Shown here: piece after piece, positions 1 through 9,105 of the stretch | How the letters are laid out: the number at the start of each line of letters is the position of its first letter | Numbering within the stretch: the first letter of the stretch is position 1 | Source of the DNA: Firm-04 sp045642925 | GTDB taxonomy: Bacteria; Bacillota; Clostridia; Oscillospirales; Ruminococcaceae | Reading direction: 5' to 3' | NCBI GenBank assembly: GCA_045642925.1 | Contig: JAZUJW010000011.1 | Span: forward strand, 1-64,000 | Length of the DNA: 64,000 nt | Notes under the pieces: model-generated | Databases searched by the model: none | Told to the model about the DNA's origin: nothing | What the model saw: the letters and a program-made list of their open reading frames with translations, nothing else | Position numbers and translations under genes: made by a program

Positions 1-168
1 CCGCACAAAGCACGCCTTGCGGCTTGGCGGCACATCTGCTTGCAAATTTTCCGCCATCTTGCACAGAAATTCCTTGCTGGGCGTCAGCCCAGCGGCGTCA
101 TTTCTGTACAATCTGACGAAAAATTTGACTGCGCATCTGTATCACCAGCTCTGTGCGGTGTTGCCTAA
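1..168. repeat. Left-truncated copy of MITE-like repeat family A
   Basis: This stretch matches the repeat at 7904-8104 almost base for base from its first position. It lacks the first bases of the terminal repeat, which lie outside the window. It ends in the same 3' terminal sequence (TGTGCGGTGTTGCCT, about 152-166). It lacks the internal 19-base palindrome (GGTCAAAC...) present in the full copy. No reading frame is shared by the copies, so it is read as non-coding interspersed DNA. Confidence 0.8.
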
Positions 169-339
169 AGTGTCAGTCTGCATATGAACATCCTGTTCAA
201 AAATTGCGATTGCCATTCAATTATTGCCATCAATGGGAATTTTTTGCTCATTTATGATGATGGATTTGTGCAGAACGTATACGAATGCGATTTGTTTTTG
301 TGATAATGTGAAAATCTTACGCAAAAATGAATTCCTTTC

Positions 340-368
340 TTGCAATTCCTTGAAAGCTGTGATATAAT
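340..368 (+). promoter_or_regulatory. Predicted sigma-A promoter of the amino-sugar operon
   Basis: TTGCAA at 340-345 and TATAAT at 363-368 with a 17-base spacer. It lies about 80 bases upstream of the first start codon, in the 169-450 interval, which holds no other recognisable feature. Confidence 0.7.
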
Positions 369-450
369 ATCATTGAATAAATGTATGATAACTATATTTG
401 CTCCTACACGTTGCTCGATCGTTATATCAGAGAAAGGAAAGCGTGATGTT

Positions 451-1398
451 ATGGCTACCATTCTTGTAACAGGAGGCTGCGGCAAAATCGGCGAGAAGGT
501 GGTTTCGGGCTTGCTCAAAAAGGGCAATACCGTCATCGCTGCTGACCGTGAGCCATGTGCCTATAATGCAGACAAGGAACACTATTTCTTCCGGCAAGCC
601 GCCCCGAATGAAAAAAACAAGTATGCAGATATTTTTGATGAATTCGATATCGAATATGTTGTGCATCTTGCGTGCACGGTCGATAATGATTTCGGCCCGA
701 TTGTGGAACAGAAAGAAATTGAGTTAAGCGCCGCCTGCGACAAATTTCTCTATAAACTGGCAATTGGTAAGGAGATTCAGAAGTTCATTCTCGTCAGCAC
801 TACACAGATCTATAAACAGCCCGAAAATCGGGAGCCTGTACATGAAGACGATCCCGAAAAACCGTTTACAAATTATGCCAGACTCAAGGCAGATTCGGAA
901 ATTGCGTTTGCATCCGATTCCCGCGCAACCAAGACCATGATCCGATGTGTGATGCGCATTCCGCCTGTCTATTCCCTTGAAATGACCGATAATCTGATGT
1001 CACGTCTGACAGATCCCAAAACCAAACAACTGTTTGTATTCCGCACGGGTGAATACGGCTTCCATCTTTGCTGTGTCCATAATGTGTCGGATTTCATCAT
1101 CGGATTTTTCCGTCAGGCGGATACGCTCAACTTTACGGGCGTGTACAATGTGGCAGACGCAAGTCTTGTCATGGCGTCCGAGATCATCAGTTTCATGAAG
1201 GAACATTACCATATCGGCGCGGTATTGCAGCGCACCAGCAACAACGTATCGCTGAAAACCAAGCTGTTCGGCGATCCGTCCGAAAAGAGCAATTACCGCT
1301 ATCTCGACATGGCAACCCTTGACAAGAACTTTATGTTCGATATTACCAAGGCAGCTCGTATCTGTCCCTTCCGCTGGAACATTAAAAACACGAAATAA
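451..1398 (+). CDS. NAD-dependent epimerase/dehydratase family protein (extended SDR)
   Basis: A 315-residue Rossmann-fold protein, probably acting on a nucleotide sugar. The N-terminus has the glycine-rich NAD motif TGGCGKIG (about residues 7-14). The catalytic YxxxK is visible as YARLK near residue 140, preceded by a Ser/Thr-rich strand (LVSTTQIY). The start at 451 is chosen because AGAAAGGAAA lies just upstream and the NAD motif follows at once; an in-frame ATG at 340 lies on top of the promoter. It is the first gene of an operon with a sugar kinase and a GlcNAc-6-P deacetylase fusion, so a UDP-hexose or UDP-HexNAc 4-epimerase role is plausible. The sequence alone does not fix the substrate. 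Confidence 0.85.
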   Translation: MATILVTGGCGKIGEKVVSGLLKKGNTVIAADREPCAYNADKEHYFFRQAAPNEKNKYADIFDEFDIEYVVHLACTVDNDFGPIVEQKEIELSAACDKFLYKLAIGKEIQKFILVSTTQIYKQPENREPVHEDDPEKPFTNYARLKADSEIAFASDSRATKTMIRCVMRIPPVYSLEMTDNLMSRLTDPKTKQLFVFRTGEYGFHLCCVHNVSDFIIGFFRQADTLNFTGVYNVADASLVMASEIISFMKEHYHIGAVLQRTSNNVSLKTKLFGDPSEKSNYRYLDMATLDKNFMFDITKAARICPFRWNIKNTK

Positions 1399-1493
1399 GG
1401 GCAAAAGCAAGCGACGAATCCATCGGCGCCTGCTTTTTGTGTCAAATTCATCCCATCATGCATATATTTTTGAAAAGGAAAGGAATTACCCTC

Positions 1494-2834
1494 ATGCTGA
1501 AACCCATTCTTGACGAAAATTTTGTTCCTGCCGTATATTTTAACCGCGATTTCCTGAAAACGGCAACCAGACCATTCTCCATTGCAGTGGAACGCGAAGA
1601 CGGTCTTGTGTACCGCCGCGACACCATGCTCGGTGATGACTTCAAACAGAACTGCCTCTATGCAGAGCGCCTCATCAAAACGATTCTTTGGTGTGCAGGC
1701 GGCTGGAAGGTCATGCTTTCAGGCGACCACGATGTTTTCTGCTACATTCGTGACGCATACACCAAGAACGGTCTGCGTGCATTCGATGTGGATTTCTGGA
1801 GCACGACATATGAGCGTGATTTCGTTGTGGAAGAACGCAGCATGGCAGAAATGCCCGAAAACAAGGTGCGTCCGCTTTCCATCGGCAGAAATCTGGGCGG
1901 GTGCCGCGTCGGTTTCGATGCAGGCGGCAGTGATATTAAAGTTGCGGCAGTGGTAGACGGCAAAACCGTCTGGGCAGAAGAAATCATCTGGCTGCCAAAG
2001 CTTGCGGAGGATATTTCCTATCACCACGAACACATCAAGGCTGCCATTCTCAAGGCGGCAGAACATATGCCGAGCTTTGACGGTGTCGGTGTCAGCACCG
2101 CAGGTGTACTGGTCGCAAACCGTGCTATGGTTTCGCACCTGTTCCTGAAAGTGCCGAAGGATACACAGGGAGAAGCCTGCAAGAACGTCTATGTCGATGT
2201 GCTGGAAGAACTCGGTGTGCCGTATGCCGTTGCCAATGACGGCGATGTGGCTGCACTTGCCGCTTCTATGGATATGGATGTCAACGGCGTACTGGGCATT
2301 GCTATGGGTACGTCACAGGCTGGCGGCTATGTCGATGTAAACGGCAATGTCACAGGCTGGCACAATGAACTCGCATTCGTTCCCGTAGACTACAATCCTG
2401 ATTCCACCGTTGACGAGTGGTCGGGTGACTATGGCTGCGGTGTCAAATACTTCTCACAGGATGCCGTCATTCGTCTTGCACCCAAGGCGGGCATCACCCT
2501 TGACGAAAATCTCACGCTTGCCGAGAAACTCAAAGCCGTACAGGAATATGTTGCGGCAGGACACGAAGGCGCAAAGAATATTTTCCGCACCATCGGTACG
2601 TACTTCGGCTATGCAATTGCAAATTACGCAGACTTCTATGATATTCAGTATCTCCAGATCTCGGGCCGCGTCACTTCGGGCGAAGGCGGCGATCTGATCA
2701 TTGCAGGTGCAAAGGAAGTGCTGGAAAAAGAATTCCCCGAACTCTCTGCACAGATCAAATTCATCCTGCCCGATGAGATGGACCGCCGCGTTGGTCAGGC
2801 AGTTGCGGCGGCAAGTTTGCCCGCTTCCAGATAA
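1494..2834 (+). CDS. ROK-family sugar kinase-like protein
   Basis: A 446-residue protein. From about residue 140 it carries an ASKHA/ROK phosphate-binding segment (GFDAGGSDIKVAAV), then a VANDGDVAALA segment corresponding to the ROK GNDAN region, and an AMGTSQAGG turn. The first ~135 residues are an extra N-terminal domain I cannot name. I do not see the canonical ROK zinc-binding CxCGxxGC motif; the nearest stretch is GDYGCGVKYF. The start at 1494 is preceded by GGAAAGGAATTACC. It sits between an epimerase and an amino-sugar deacetylase/kinase fusion, so phosphorylation of GlcNAc, ManNAc or glucose is likely. The substrate is inferred from context only. Confidence 0.8.
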   Translation: MLKPILDENFVPAVYFNRDFLKTATRPFSIAVEREDGLVYRRDTMLGDDFKQNCLYAERLIKTILWCAGGWKVMLSGDHDVFCYIRDAYTKNGLRAFDVDFWSTTYERDFVVEERSMAEMPENKVRPLSIGRNLGGCRVGFDAGGSDIKVAAVVDGKTVWAEEIIWLPKLAEDISYHHEHIKAAILKAAEHMPSFDGVGVSTAGVLVANRAMVSHLFLKVPKDTQGEACKNVYVDVLEELGVPYAVANDGDVAALAASMDMDVNGVLGIAMGTSQAGGYVDVNGNVTGWHNELAFVPVDYNPDSTVDEWSGDYGCGVKYFSQDAVIRLAPKAGITLDENLTLAEKLKAVQEYVAAGHEGAKNIFRTIGTYFGYAIANYADFYDIQYLQISGRVTSGEGGDLIIAGAKEVLEKEFPELSAQIKFILPDEMDRRVGQAVAAASLPASR

Positions 2835-2910
2835 TTTTTCTTTTCAGCGAGTCCCATACGAATACCCAAGAAAGGAATTGCCGCAGTCTTTTGCGGCATA
2901 GGCAGTTCTC

Positions 2911-5100
2911 ATGATTCTGAAAAATGTGTTGCTCGATGGTGTTCTGTCTGATATCACCATCGAAAACGGTAAGTTTACCGCAATCGAACCCGCAGGCTGT
3001 GCCGCAGACGGCAAAGACTGCAAGGGTCAGATGGTCATTCCCGGTCTGGTCGATATCCATACGCACGGCTGTGCGGGCTATGACACGATGGATGCCCATT
3101 TTGAGGAGATCAGCAGCTATCTCGGTCTGAACGGCACGACTTCGTTCCTGCCCACTACCATGACGATGGACTACGATTCCATTCGCCGTGTCACAGAGGC
3201 TTCCCGTGATGTCACAGGCGCACAGATCCTCGGCTTCCATATGGAAGGCCCGTACATCGCAAAGAAGTACAAGGGCGCACAGAACGAAAAGTTCATCAAG
3301 GATCCCGACCTCGAAGAATTCAAGAGCCTTCCCGACATGAAAATCGTCACGATCGCTCCTGAACTCGCAGGCAGTATCGAATTCATCAGGGAATGCGGCG
3401 CGGTCGTTTCCATCGGTCACACCGCCGCAGACTATTCCGAATGTATCGCCGCCATTGAAGCAGGCGCGACCTGTCTGACGCATACCTTCAACGCGATGTC
3501 CCCGATCCATCACCGCAATCCCGGCCCGATCGGTGCAGCGTGTGAAAAAAACATTTATGTGCAGGCAATTACGGACGGTCTGCACCTGCATCCGTCCATC
3601 GTGAAACTGCTGTATAAGGCATTCGGCGTAGAGCGCATGGTCATTATCTCCGACAGTATGCGTGCGACCGGTCTGGGCGACGGCAGCTACGAATTCGGCG
3701 GTCAGGAAATCATCGTCAAGGACGGCGTGGCAAGAACCCTCGATGGTGCGATTGCCGGCTCGACTTCCACGCTCTGGACTTGTGTCAAGCGTGCGGCTTC
3801 GTTCGGCATTCCGTTTGAAGATGCCGTCCGCATGGCAACCAGAACCCCTGCCGACATGATTCATATGCCGAACAAGGGCAGAATCGAAGTCGGTGCGGAT
3901 GCTGACCTCATTCTTCTGGATGAACACCATGAAATCGACAAAGTCATGATCGCAGGTGCATTCCTCGATAACGAATGTGAACAGCATCGCCGCTACCTTG
4001 CCGAGAAAGAGTATATCAAGCACATCGGCAGCGTGTTCCATACCAAAGGCGAATTCATTGCCCACGAAACCATCAATCAGGGCAATATCAATACCACCTA
4101 CCGCCTCGATTACCGTCAGGAGGACGGCACAACCAAGTCCTATATTCTCCAGAAGGTCAATACCTACGTCTTTAAGAACCCGATCGAGATTATGAACAAT
4201 ATCCGCAAGGTCACAGAGCATCTGCGGAACAAGGTACGCCGTATCAGCAAGCCCGCCCTCCACTTCTACAGCACCAACACCACAGGCGAAAACTATCTCG
4301 TGGAGAACAACGGTATTTTCTGGCGCATGGAAAACTACATCGACGGCATCGGCTACGATACCTGCGATTCGCTCGACATTCTGCGCAATGCAGGTGCGGC
4401 ATTCGGCGAATTCCAGAACCAGCTTTCCGACTTTGATGCTTCCAGCCTCCACACCACCATTCCTGACTTCCACAACACTGCAAAACGTCTGGATGCGTTC
4501 TTCGAGGCAGTCAAGGAAGACCCGTGCGGCCGTGTTTCGACCGTTCAGAAGGAAATTGCGTTCATCCGCGAACAGACCGCGCTTGCTTCCAGACTCACGA
4601 AAATGCAGGAAGCAGGAGATGTGCCGCTGCGCGTCACCCACAACGATACCAAGACCAACAATGTTCTGTTCAACCGCACGACCGGTGCACCGCTGACCGT
4701 CATCGACCTTGACACGGTCATGCCGGGTCTTGCGATGCATGACTTCGGTGATGCGGTACGTTTTGCCGCAAGCACCGCCCGCGAGGATGAACCCGACCTC
4801 TCCAAGGTTTCGCTCGACCTCAACAAATACCGCGCATTTGCGGAAGGTTTCATCAGCAAGACGGCTGATGCCCTGACGCAGAAGGAAATCAGCACGATGG
4901 CACTTGGTGCAATCACCATTACCATTGAACTGGGTGTCCGCTTCCTCACCGACTACATCACAGGCGACAAATACTTCAAGACCGAATACGCTGAACACAA
5001 CCTTGACCGTGCCCGCTGCCAGCTTCACCTTGCAAAGGATATGCTGGAAAAGCAGGAACTCATGGAGCGTATCGTGCGCGAAGTCGTTGCAAGTGTCTGA
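2911..5100 (+). CDS. nagA: Fusion: N-acetylglucosamine-6-phosphate deacetylase + APH-fold sugar kinase
   Basis: A 729-residue two-domain protein. Residues 1 to about 352 are NagA-like amidohydrolase: metal-site segments DIHTHG, HMEGPY, IGHT and LTHTFNAM, and the catalytic-aspartate segment ISDSM. NagA removes the acetyl group from GlcNAc-6-P. Residues from about 375 to 729 look like an aminoglycoside-phosphotransferase fold kinase of the N-acetylhexosamine 1-kinase type: the catalytic loop reads THNDTKTNN and the metal-binding segment IDLDTVMPG. NagA is normally about 380 residues, so the second half is a full extra enzyme. No stop or frameshift separates the two. A small GCCGCA...TGCGGC palindrome lies just upstream of the start. 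It is last in the amino-sugar operon. The kinase substrate is inferred. Confidence 0.88.
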   Translation: MILKNVLLDGVLSDITIENGKFTAIEPAGCAADGKDCKGQMVIPGLVDIHTHGCAGYDTMDAHFEEISSYLGLNGTTSFLPTTMTMDYDSIRRVTEASRDVTGAQILGFHMEGPYIAKKYKGAQNEKFIKDPDLEEFKSLPDMKIVTIAPELAGSIEFIRECGAVVSIGHTAADYSECIAAIEAGATCLTHTFNAMSPIHHRNPGPIGAACEKNIYVQAITDGLHLHPSIVKLLYKAFGVERMVIISDSMRATGLGDGSYEFGGQEIIVKDGVARTLDGAIAGSTSTLWTCVKRAASFGIPFEDAVRMATRTPADMIHMPNKGRIEVGADADLILLDEHHEIDKVMIAGAFLDNECEQHRRYLAEKEYIKHIGSVFHTKGEFIAHETINQGNINTTYRLDYRQEDGTTKSYILQKVNTYVFKNPIEIMNNIRKVTEHLRNKVRRISKPALHFYSTNTTGENYLVENNGIFWRMENYIDGIGYDTCDSLDILRNAGAAFGEFQNQLSDFDASSLHTTIPDFHNTAKRLDAFFEAVKEDPCGRVSTVQKEIAFIREQTALASRLTKMQEAGDVPLRVTHNDTKTNNVLFNRTTGAPLTVIDLDTVMPGLAMHDFGDAVRFAASTAREDEPDLSKVSLDLNKYRAFAEGFISKTADALTQKEISTMALGAITITIELGVRFLTDYITGDKYFKTEYAEHNLDRARCQLHLAKDMLEKQELMERIVREVVASV

Positions 5101-5124
5101 TTTGTCGGATTTACGTCAAATTCA

Positions 5125-5163
5125 AGTCCCCGCTGCACGAGTGTTTTTCGGGCAGCGGGGCTT
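5125..5163 (+). terminator. Hairpin terminator after the amino-sugar operon
   Basis: CCCCGCTGC pairs with GCAGCGGGG, with flanking AAG/CTT pairs, directly after the fusion gene. There is no long T-run, so termination may be partial. Confidence 0.5.
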
Positions 5164-5190
5164 GTCACGCTATTTTCTCGGAGGTTATTT

Positions 5191-6255
5191 ATGCAAACAA
5201 TCTGTGTATTATTCGGCGGTGTTTCGCCGGAGCATGATGTTTCCCTTTGTTCCGCAGAAGCAGTTCTGCGCAATATGAAAAAAGAAAACCGCCGCATTCT
5301 TCCCATCGGCATCACGAAGGAAGGCAAGTGGCTGCTGTTCGGCGGCGATAATTTCAAGGACATCGCAGAGAACAAGTGGGAAGAAAATCCCAACAACCGC
5401 ACTGCATTTCTGTCGCCTGTCCGCGGTATGGGTATTTGCATCCTGAATGCGGATGGCACAATGGAAACTGTACTGCCTGACTTGATTTTCCCTGTTCTGC
5501 ACGGCGAAAACGGTGAGGACGGTTCGATTCAGGGCTTGTTCCAGATCGCAGGGATTCCGTTTGTGGGATGCGGCGTTTGTGCAGCGGCAGCTTCGATGGA
5601 TAAATCCGTTACAAAGCTGATTGCAGCAACCACAGGCGTTCGTCAGGCGGAATGGCTGACGCTTCGTCGTTCCTCTTTCAAGAAAAATGCGGCTGCTATG
5701 TGTGATAAAATTACGCAGACACTCGGATTCCCTGTGTTCATCAAGCCATGCAGCACGGGTTCTTCGGTTGGCGTTTCCAAGGTGAAAACACCCGAACAGC
5801 TCATGAATGCGCTCGAAACCGCATTCCGTTTTGATACGAAAATTCTTGCCGAAGAATTCATCAACGGCAGAGAAGTCGAAGTCGCGGTACTCGGCAACGA
5901 AGAACCGACAGCCGCAACCGCAGGCGAAATTGACGCAGGTGCAGAATTCTACGACTACGAAACCAAGTATGTCACCTCCACATCCCGTCCCTACATCCCT
6001 GCCCGCATTTCCGAAGCAACCAATGAACAGGTGCGCAAATGGGCAGTCAAGATTTTCAAGGCACTGGGCTGTGCAGGGCTTTCCCGTGTAGACTTCTTCG
6101 TCACACGCGACACCGAAGAAATCGTGTTCAACGAAATCAACACACTGCCGGGATTTACGTCCATTTCCATGTACCCGAAAATGTGGGCGGCTGACGGTAC
6201 GGCTTTCCCTGAACTGATTGACCGCGTGATTGCACTTGCACTGGAGGAACAGTAA
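5191..6255 (+). CDS. ddl: D-alanine--D-alanine ligase
   Basis: A 354-residue ATP-grasp ligase that joins two D-alanines for peptidoglycan. The N-terminus has FGGVSPEHDVSL, the Ddl signature. The mid part has HGENGEDGSIQG and FIKPCSTGSSVGV, and the C-terminal metal/ATP site is EINTLPGFTS. The omega-loop segment FYDYETKY keeps the tyrosine typical of D-Ala-D-Ala enzymes rather than VanA-type D-Ala-D-Lac ligases. A GGAGG site precedes the ATG. It runs straight into murF, the enzyme that uses its product, with one base between stop and start. Confidence 0.96.
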   Translation: MQTICVLFGGVSPEHDVSLCSAEAVLRNMKKENRRILPIGITKEGKWLLFGGDNFKDIAENKWEENPNNRTAFLSPVRGMGICILNADGTMETVLPDLIFPVLHGENGEDGSIQGLFQIAGIPFVGCGVCAAAASMDKSVTKLIAATTGVRQAEWLTLRRSSFKKNAAAMCDKITQTLGFPVFIKPCSTGSSVGVSKVKTPEQLMNALETAFRFDTKILAEEFINGREVEVAVLGNEEPTAATAGEIDAGAEFYDYETKYVTSTSRPYIPARISEATNEQVRKWAVKIFKALGCAGLSRVDFFVTRDTEEIVFNEINTLPGFTSISMYPKMWAADGTAFPELIDRVIALALEEQ

Positions 6256-6256
6256 T

Positions 6257-7669
6257 ATGCCGTTGACAGAATCCTCTGCTGCACGGTTTGAGAGCGCGGA
6301 ACTCGCCGCGATTCTTGGAAAAACACTGGATGGCGATGCATTCACCGTCTGCGGGTTCAGCACCGATACACGTACCATTGAGGCAGGAAACTGCTTCATT
6401 GCCCTGAAGGGCGAATCGTTCAACGGAAATCTTTATGCGCAGACTGCCGCAGAAAAGGGTGCAGTGCTGTGCATTCTGACCGAAGCACCTGCACAGCCGC
6501 TTCCGATTCCGTATCTGTTGGTGGATGATGCGGTCAAGGCATACGGTTTGATTGCAAATGCGTACATTCAGCGCTTGAAGCGGCAAGGGGCGAAAGTCCT
6601 TGCCGTGACAGGCAGCAGCGGCAAAACCACCGTGAAAGATATGACAGCCTATGTGCTGAGCAAGGCATTCCGCACGTACTGCACGGAGGGCAACCACAAT
6701 AACCACATCGGTGTACCGTTCACCATTCTTCATGCTCCCGCAGATACACAAATACTGGTGCTGGAAATGGGCATGAACCATAAGGGCGAAATCAGCAGTC
6801 TGACCAGAATCGGCAATCCCGATATGGCGACCATCACCAACATCGGCAATGCGCACGTTGGCAATCTCGGCTCACAGGAAAATATTTTCCGTGCAAAGCT
6901 GGAAATCGTAGAGGGGATGGATGCTGAAAAAGGCTTGCTGTTTTTCCCTGCGCAGGACGCATTTTTGCAGAAAGCAGAACAGATTCCGTTCCCGAAAGAG
7001 CGCATTCGATACAGCACGCGGTTGCCGCAGGAAACGCCGTTTGCATCGCTGTATGCGGATGAGATTCATGAGGGCGGCGAAACGACTCATTTTACCGTAC
7101 ATTTGGGCAATGAAGCGGCAGAAGTGCTTTTGCCGATGACAGGCATCCACAATGTTTCCAATGCGCTGTTGGCGATCCATGCGGGACTGGAATGCGGGAT
7201 GAACTTGCCGACTTGTGCGGCGGCGCTGGCAGATTTCGTGCCGACTGCGCTGCGTTCTGACCGAGTGACGCTTGGTAATCTGACGGTGATTCGTGATTTT
7301 TACAATGCAAATCCCGAAGCGATGGCTTGCTCACTGAATGCGCTGCGGTTGGCGGCGAATGGAACAGATATGATTGCGCTGTTGGGCAATATGAATGAAC
7401 TGGGCGCTCATGCACCGCTTGCGCATCGGACGCTTGGAGAAACCTGCAAAGCAATGGGCGTACAAGCGTTGTTCTGCGGCGAGAATTACAGAGATTTTGC
7501 AGCGGGATACGGAGAAGATGCAGCCGCATTTTCAACGCGTGATGAATTGATTGCAGCGCTGCCGCAGCTGTTCCCGCGCAGTACAGCGGCATATGTGCTG
7601 ATCAAGGCATCGAGAGGATTACAGATGGAATATGTATTCGATGCCCTTCAGAAGCTTTCTGAATCATAA
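6257..7669 (+). CDS. murF: UDP-N-acetylmuramoyl-tripeptide--D-alanyl-D-alanine ligase
   Basis: A 470-residue Mur ligase that adds D-Ala-D-Ala to the UDP-MurNAc tripeptide in the cytoplasm. Visible motifs are the P-loop GSSGKTTVK (near residue 115), EGNHNNHIGVP, the EMGMNHKGEI segment, and the C-terminal-domain segment DFYNANPEAM. Length is normal for MurF. The ribosome binding site (GGAGG at 6244-6248) lies inside the end of ddl, and the start is one base past its stop, so the pair is translationally coupled. Confidence 0.96.
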   Translation: MPLTESSAARFESAELAAILGKTLDGDAFTVCGFSTDTRTIEAGNCFIALKGESFNGNLYAQTAAEKGAVLCILTEAPAQPLPIPYLLVDDAVKAYGLIANAYIQRLKRQGAKVLAVTGSSGKTTVKDMTAYVLSKAFRTYCTEGNHNNHIGVPFTILHAPADTQILVLEMGMNHKGEISSLTRIGNPDMATITNIGNAHVGNLGSQENIFRAKLEIVEGMDAEKGLLFFPAQDAFLQKAEQIPFPKERIRYSTRLPQETPFASLYADEIHEGGETTHFTVHLGNEAAEVLLPMTGIHNVSNALLAIHAGLECGMNLPTCAAALADFVPTALRSDRVTLGNLTVIRDFYNANPEAMACSLNALRLAANGTDMIALLGNMNELGAHAPLAHRTLGETCKAMGVQALFCGENYRDFAAGYGEDAAAFSTRDELIAALPQLFPRSTAAYVLIKASRGLQMEYVFDALQKLSES

Positions 7670-7789
7670 GCGGATCTTGATTGAACAGTCTGCGAACGTC
7701 CTGTTTTCAGGCAGCATATTCAATTTGTATCGTGTGTATCGCCGCATTGTTACGATAAAATAAAAATTGTCGATTTGTGTCAATTGCTC

Positions 7790-7818
7790 TTGCAAATCGT
7801 TGAGATTTGTGTTATAAT
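7790..7818 (+). promoter_or_regulatory. Predicted promoter upstream of the repeat and the M48 gene
   Basis: TTGCAA (7790-7795), a 17-base spacer, TATAAT (7813-7818). A full family A repeat (7904-8104) lies between this promoter and the next gene, so the transcript would carry the repeat in its leader. The rest of 7670-7903 shows nothing recognisable. Confidence 0.65.
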
Positions 7819-7903
7819 TATTTATACATATCAAAATAAGCATGGACTATGCCCAGTACAGTCATTCACATATCACGCAGCATATGAAAAATGCCGCATA
7901 TTC

Positions 7904-8104
7904 TTAAGGCAACACCGCACAAAGCACGCCTTGCGGCTTGGCGGCACATCTGCTTGCAAATTTTCCGCCATCTTGCACAGAGATTCCTTGCTGGGCGTCA
8001 GCCCAGCGGCATTATTTCTGTACAATCTGACGAAAAATCTGACTGGTCAAACTCGTTTGACCATACGCAGCCTGTACCACCGGCTCTGTGCGGTGTTGCC
8101 TTAA
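7904..8104. mobile_element. Complete MITE-like element, family A (201 bp)
   Basis: Bounded by perfect 18-base terminal inverted repeats: TTAAGGCAACACCGCACA at 7904-7921 and its reverse complement at 8087-8104. Internal palindromes include GCTGGGCGTCAGCCCAGC and GGTCAAACTCGTTTGACC. No transposase is encoded. Relatives lie at 1-168, 12194-12244, 40235-40270 and, more diverged, 41975-42019. The TTAA ends suggest a TA-rich target, but no duplication can be defined beyond them. Confidence 0.8.
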
Positions 8105-8121
8105 AGAAAAGGAGTATTATC

Positions 8122-9063
8122 ATGGGAAACTGGAACCAAACGATTATTTGTCTGAACTGTGGTGCCACACTCGATGAAACCATTCGTTTCTGTCCTCGCT
8201 GTGGCTGCAAAAACCCTGCCTGTACAGAAGCAGAAGCCGCACAGCGCGGCAGAAGCAGATATCCGCAGGCAAATCTCTATATGCACGAATCCGACAAAGC
8301 AGCACTCGATGCACTCAAAGCCATTCCTGGCTTCAATACCCTCATCAAAGGCTTCATGAACATCTGGCAGGAACGTCAGTTCCGTATCATGAATATGTCC
8401 AGCAATATCCGCTTGGGCCCTGACCAGCTTCCGCAGTATTACAATATGCTGCCGCCCATCTGTGAGCGTCTGGGCATCGAAGTGCCTGAGCTGTACCTCA
8501 CACTGGATGTCAGCCCCAACGCTTACACGTATGGCGAAAACAAACCGTTCATCACCATCACGTCGGGCTTGCTGGATATTCTTCCCGATGAACTCATTCC
8601 CACCATCCTTGCCCATGAATGCGGTCATATCGCGTGCAGTCATGTGCTGTACACCACGATGGGCAAAGTGGTGTTCAGCGGCGCAGTGCTCGCGGGAGCG
8701 TTTTCAGGATTCGGCAAAATGATTTCTCTGCCGCTGGAAGTCGCTTTCTATTACTGGCAGAGATGCAGTGAGCTTTCCGCAGACCGTGCCGCTTGTATCT
8801 ATAATGGCGATGCGGAGAAAATGACCGAAGTCTGTATGCGTCTGGCTGGTTACGGCAAAAACAATCAGGCAGAATGCAACAAGGAACTGTTCATGCAGCA
8901 GGCACTTGAGTATAAGAATATGATCGCTTCCTCCAAATGGGATAAGACACTCGAATTCCTGATGCTGAAAGACTGTTCGCATCCGTTCCATGCCGTCAGA
9001 GCCTATGAGTGTGATGCATGGGTCAAAACGCCGCAGTTCCAGCAATTCATGAAGAAAGACTAA
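8122..9063 (+). CDS. M48-family zinc metallopeptidase with N-terminal zinc ribbon
   Basis: A 313-residue protein. Residues 10-29 form a CxxC...CxxC zinc ribbon (CLNCG, CPRCGC). The peptidase domain has the HExxH zinc site as HECGHIACSH (near residue 175) followed by a hydrophobic stretch, then ELSADRA, the glutamate-ligand motif of M48 (Ste24/HtpX-like) enzymes. M48 peptidases usually act at membranes on misfolded proteins. The hydrophobic stretch after the zinc site could dip into the membrane. AAAGGAG at 8107-8113 sets the start and lies only three bases beyond the MITE-like element, so the element forms the 5' untranslated region. Confidence 0.88.
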   Translation: MGNWNQTIICLNCGATLDETIRFCPRCGCKNPACTEAEAAQRGRSRYPQANLYMHESDKAALDALKAIPGFNTLIKGFMNIWQERQFRIMNMSSNIRLGPDQLPQYYNMLPPICERLGIEVPELYLTLDVSPNAYTYGENKPFITITSGLLDILPDELIPTILAHECGHIACSHVLYTTMGKVVFSGAVLAGAFSGFGKMISLPLEVAFYYWQRCSELSADRAACIYNGDAEKMTEVCMRLAGYGKNNQAECNKELFMQQALEYKNMIASSKWDKTLEFLMLKDCSHPFHAVRAYECDAWVKTPQFQQFMKKD

Positions 9064-9105
9064 TCGCTCCCGTATCATTCATCATTCGTCACGGAGGTAT
9101 CTGCC

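Noticed and set aside
2761..5028. Very long minus-strand frame antisense to the deacetylase-kinase fusion
   Set aside because: It mirrors the codon usage of the real plus-strand gene, has no ribosome site, and its protein is low in recognisable motifs.
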